NCBI GenBank assembly: GCA_024760525.1
Contig: CP060499.1
Location: 1,116,001 to 1,180,000 of the forward strand
Direction: 5' to 3'
Length of the DNA: 64,000 nt
Source: Nitrospira sp.
GTDB taxonomy: Bacteria; Nitrospirota; Nitrospiria; Nitrospirales; Nitrospiraceae
Positions 62,926 to 64,000 of the stretch are shown here, piece by piece. Below the pieces are notes generated by a model. The model made no database searches and was not told the DNA's origin. It worked only from the letters and a program-made list of their open reading frames with translations. Within the stretch, counting starts at the first letter, position 1. Each line of letters opens with the position of its first letter. Both the position numbers and the translations under genes were made by a program.

Positions 62926-64000
62926 ATGTACAATCAGTCTGAAAGTGACCTCCTGCGCATGTTGGCCGATCGGGCCGGGATTGTCGCTGACTACTACGAC
63001 ATTGCCGGCACGCATCATGTCACGACGGATGAAACGCGTCGGGCTATCCTCACCGCTATGAATCTCCAAGCCGCAAGCCGCGAAGAACTCATTGAGGAAT
63101 TGACCGCTTGGGATGACCGCCCATGGCTACAAGGATGCGAGCCGGTCCATGTGATTCGGTCGGGGCGAGAGATTGGGATGTGGTCATTGCATGTGCCGTG
63201 CGAGAGTTCAGACGATGCTCTCCTACAGATCCACTGGTCCCTCCATGCAGATACTGGAGAGATGTACTGGGAGAGGGAAGAAGGGCCAGGGCTCAGAATC
63301 GAAGATCAGCGTGTGATCAAAGGGCGTCGCTTCATTCGTGTGGCCTTGGCATTTCCACGAGAATTGCCGCTCGGGTATTACGCGGTGAGAGCTCAGGCGA
63401 AGGCAGGTGGCACGCACACCGAAACAATGTGCCGTCTGATCGTAGCCCCTGAGCGTTGTTACGTTCCTGAGAAACTTCAGCGTGGTGCTCGATGGTGGGG
63501 TATCGCCTTGCAGCTCTATTCGTTGCGGAGCGATCGCAATTGGGGCATCGGCGACTTCGGCGATCTCGGGACCATCGTGGAATGGGCTGGAAAGCACATG
63601 GGTGCTGCCGTGGTCGGACTCAACCCACTCCATGCGCTCAAGAATTCCAAACCCTATCATGTGAGCCCGTATTCACCGGCTAGCCGCCTGTTTCTCAACG
63701 ACCTGTATATCGACGTTGAACAGGTTGCGGAGTATGGGACGGCACCGGAGGTACGGAGCCGGTTGGCTGATCCGACCTTTCGCGCGCAGATCGAGGCAGC
63801 GCGGCGATGCGACTTGGTGGATTACGATGCGGCAAAAACGATGAAACGCGAGATACTTGAAGTCTGCTATCGTGTATTTCTTCGGGAACATTTCGAAGGT
63901 GAAGAGCCGGAGTTGAAGCCGACGACGGAGCGCGGGAACAGCTTTTCTCGCTTTGTCGAGCGTGAAGGAGAATCCCTGGCCGAATATGCGTTATTTCAGG
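62926..64000 (+). CDS. malQ: 4-alpha-glucanotransferase (amylomaltase), cut by the window end
   Basis: Transfers alpha-1,4-glucan segments between maltodextrins in glycogen or maltose metabolism. The 358 codons present include an N-terminal extension of about 180 residues with a beta-sandwich (MWSLHVPCESSDDALLQIHW), as in the long MalQ type. The GH77 catalytic domain begins with GIALQLYSLRSDRNWGIGDF and continues GLNPLHALKNSKPYHVSPYS, all family hallmarks. The catalytic acids lie beyond the edge. ATG 62926 is the first in-frame start, and homology begins soon after it. It is unrelated to the secretion operon upstream. Confidence 0.93.
   Translation, partial: MYNQSESDLLRMLADRAGIVADYYDIAGTHHVTTDETRRAILTAMNLQAASREELIEELTAWDDRPWLQGCEPVHVIRSGREIGMWSLHVPCESSDDALLQIHWSLHADTGEMYWEREEGPGLRIEDQRVIKGRRFIRVALAFPRELPLGYYAVRAQAKAGGTHTETMCRLIVAPERCYVPEKLQRGARWWGIALQLYSLRSDRNWGIGDFGDLGTIVEWAGKHMGAAVVGLNPLHALKNSKPYHVSPYSPASRLFLNDLYIDVEQVAEYGTAPEVRSRLADPTFRAQIEAARRCDLVDYDAAKTMKREILEVCYRVFLREHFEGEEPELKPTTERGNSFSRFVEREGESLAEYALFQ

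Overview
The window looks like a stretch of chromosome from a diderm environmental bacterium. The gene families and their mix (PEP-CTERM-type exopolysaccharide genes, a GspD/PilMNO hybrid secretion cluster, a UDP-GlcNAc(3NAc)A pathway, an RTX type I system, malQ) fit Nitrospirota, probably Nitrospira. This is an inference from family resemblance, not from a marker gene. Every confident gene is on the plus strand; only transposase remnants lie on the minus strand. No rRNA, tRNA or CRISPR array was found.

Region 1 (about 0.4-25.9 kb) is a surface-polysaccharide locus. It holds a glycosyltransferase, a polysaccharide deacetylase, a GMC oxidoreductase preceded by a 47-residue Tat-like protein, two SGNH-hydrolase genes (one frameshifted, one fused to PAS), a DUF5989 protein, carbamoyltransferase plus SxtJ-like protein, an OafA-type acyltransferase and a heparinase-like protein. 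It also has a WlbA-WlbB fusion with a WlbC/WbpE-type aminotransferase, a second aminotransferase, a PglC-PglF fusion (initiating phosphoglycosyltransferase joined to a 4,6-dehydratase) and a Wzz/BY-kinase. With the TviB/WbpA-type dehydrogenase at 29.8 kb, these supply acetamido-uronic and 4-amino sugars, start the repeat unit on lipid, decorate it and control its length. No flippase or polymerase is visible, so the locus probably continues upstream.

Region 2 (18.7-19.2 and 26.0-29.7 kb) carries decayed IS3-family elements. The one at 26-27 kb has a 131-bp internal inversion which, when reversed on paper, restores a single 380-codon transposase frame. A secreted BACON/fibronectin-repeat protein lies beside it.

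Region 3 (31.3-41.9 kb) is a tight operon: secretin, two pseudopilins, a LysM lipoprotein, GspF, GspE, PilM/N/O/P-like proteins and a further prepilin-like protein. It encodes a type II secretion/type IV pilus-like envelope machine without its own prepilin peptidase.

Region 4 (42.1-47.8 kb) holds UDP-glucuronate decarboxylase, ProA, a large unrecognised protein and three small proteins.

Region 5 (47.85-62.7 kb) is the most striking part. A Sec-exported protein of unknown function followed by a class 3 lipase/RTX protein occurs twice in tandem, with a fossil fragment of a third lipase between the copies. A complete type I secretion system (ABC transporter, HlyD, TolC) follows. This has the layout of a secreted lipase effector family with cognate periplasmic partners, possibly immunity proteins. 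The window ends inside malQ.
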